Source of the DNA: Limisphaera sp.
GTDB lineage: Bacteria > Verrucomicrobiota > Verrucomicrobiia > Limisphaerales > Limisphaeraceae
Assembly: GCA_025057755.1 (NCBI GenBank)
Contig: JANWVC010000003.1
Span: 186,001-250,000 of the forward strand
Direction: 5' to 3'
DNA length: 64,000 bases
Below the pieces are notes generated by a model. It worked only from the letters and a program-made list of their open reading frames with translations, had not been told where the DNA came from and ran no database searches. The translations under genes and the position numbers were made by a program. Positions 63,484 to 64,000 of this stretch are shown piece after piece. The stretch's first letter is position 1; the number at the start of each line of letters is the position of its first letter.

Positions 63484-64000
63484 TTAAAGGGTCCGAATCT
63501 CCTGCCTCAGGAAAGTCACGTAAGCGATGCCGAAGCAGATCAGAGTCAGTGCGATCAACAACACTACGTGCGGCCAAACCAAAAACACCGATTGATCCAG
63601 TGGCAACGGGCCCTGGAAACGCTCCAAGGAAAGGCCCTCCAGCGGGGTAACCAACAACAGACGACTCGTACTGCGTTGGAACGGATCCAAAATCGCTCCA
63701 GTGGCCTCCGCATAAAGAACGGCCGGAGAGATCAAAGAAATGCTGTGCGCCAGCCGCTCATTGGCGACCACCGCCCGCAGGTCCCGCGTGGAATAAACAG
63801 GCCGAATCGCATCGGCAGCCAGGTCTGCTAAGAACCCCATGAAGAAGGAGAAAAAGATCCAAATAGCCACCGAAGCCAGAGCCGATGTGGCCAAAGAACG
63901 AAAGAAGATGGAGAACAGCACCGCCAAGCCAAGCCAAAAGGCCACGTAAGCAATGCTGATCAACAGATAAACCGCCAGGCGCGCAATTTCCTCTGGACCC
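63484..64000 (-). CDS. ABC-2 type transporter permease (5' end outside window)
   Basis: The C-terminal 171 residues of a membrane protein; the frame is open to the right edge (GPEEIARLAVYLLISIAYVAF), so the start lies outside. Four hydrophobic segments are visible, including FWLGLAVLFSIFFRSLATSALASV and a final LLIALTLICFGIAYVTFLRQEI, the pattern of NosY/ABC-2 permeases with a periplasmic loop between. The ATPase partner should lie upstream beyond the window. Confidence 0.82.
   Translation of the reverse strand, partial: GPEEIARLAVYLLISIAYVAFWLGLAVLFSIFFRSLATSALASVAIWIFFSFFMGFLADLAADAIRPVYSTRDLRAVVANERLAHSISLISPAVLYAEATGAILDPFQRSTSRLLLVTPLEGLSLERFQGPLPLDQSVFLVWPHVVLLIALTLICFGIAYVTFLRQEIRTL

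Noticed and set aside
1..64000. CRISPR array, insertion sequence, prophage
   Set aside because: No regularly spaced repeats, transposase, integrase or phage genes were found on either strand.

Overview
The window looks like the chromosome of a Verrucomicrobiota bacterium, probably of the Limisphaerales type. This is inferred from family content, not from a marker gene. The pointers are TAT-exported Gfo/Idh/MocA oxidoreductases, DUF1080 and PmoA-like (DUF6807) proteins in one run, Tat- or lipoprotein-tagged glycoside hydrolases (GH5, GH10), GH42, pseudopilins with a DUF7305-like C-terminus, and small Cys-rich conserved proteins. Coding density is high, GC is moderately high, and many neighbouring genes overlap as ATGA or GTGA. 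There are no insertion sequences, integrases, phage genes or CRISPR arrays. One tRNA, tRNA-Leu(UAG), is present.

Layout. 1-7968 is a metal (probably Cu/Ag) block: a leftward TolC-CusB-CusA efflux operon (CusA is cut by the window edge) and a YHS-like lipoprotein, divergent from a rightward anti-sigma / periplasmic sensor / ECF sigma trio with the gene order of CnrY-CnrX-CnrH. 8125-20505 holds housekeeping and carbohydrate genes: dciA, a GH42 protein lacking its acid/base residue, aroE and a prepilin peptidase, a GH10 xylanase coupled to an APC permease-UspA fusion, and the leftward series yifB-parB-pfkB-def. 20928-23367 is a three-gene pseudopilin run in which every gene is broken (amber codon or frameshifts). 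23794-29858 carries trpE, hisI, an orphan nuoA and a phosphohexomutase.

30007-33913 encodes a PaoABC-like molybdenum hydroxylase (Tat-tagged 2Fe-2S subunit, Mo subunit, FAD subunit with four extra cysteines) plus a small Cys protein. 34198-41645 has class II aldolase, a zinc-ribbon protein, a secreted unknown, and the run DUF1080x2 - PmoA-like - Gfo/Idh/MocA. 41807-46397 is a leftward unit of NCS1 permease, a 57-residue membrane protein, rhamnulokinase and a LarA-like racemase. 46954-53165 has scpA-scpB, a nucleoside-type MFS transporter, an HDOD protein, tRNA-Leu and a GlcF-like iron-sulfur protein.

54794-59768 is the most unusual part: a tightly overlapping four-gene module with a WXG100-size helical protein, two further helical proteins, and a 1314-residue membrane FtsK/SpoIIIE-type ATPase with one canonical and two degenerate ATPase domains. 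This resembles the EsxA/EccC core of type VII secretion, but without EccB, EccD, EccE or FHA partners and in a lineage with an outer membrane. The window closes with rluE, a CgeB-like glycosyltransferase, a GH5 enzyme and an ABC-2 permease cut by the right edge.
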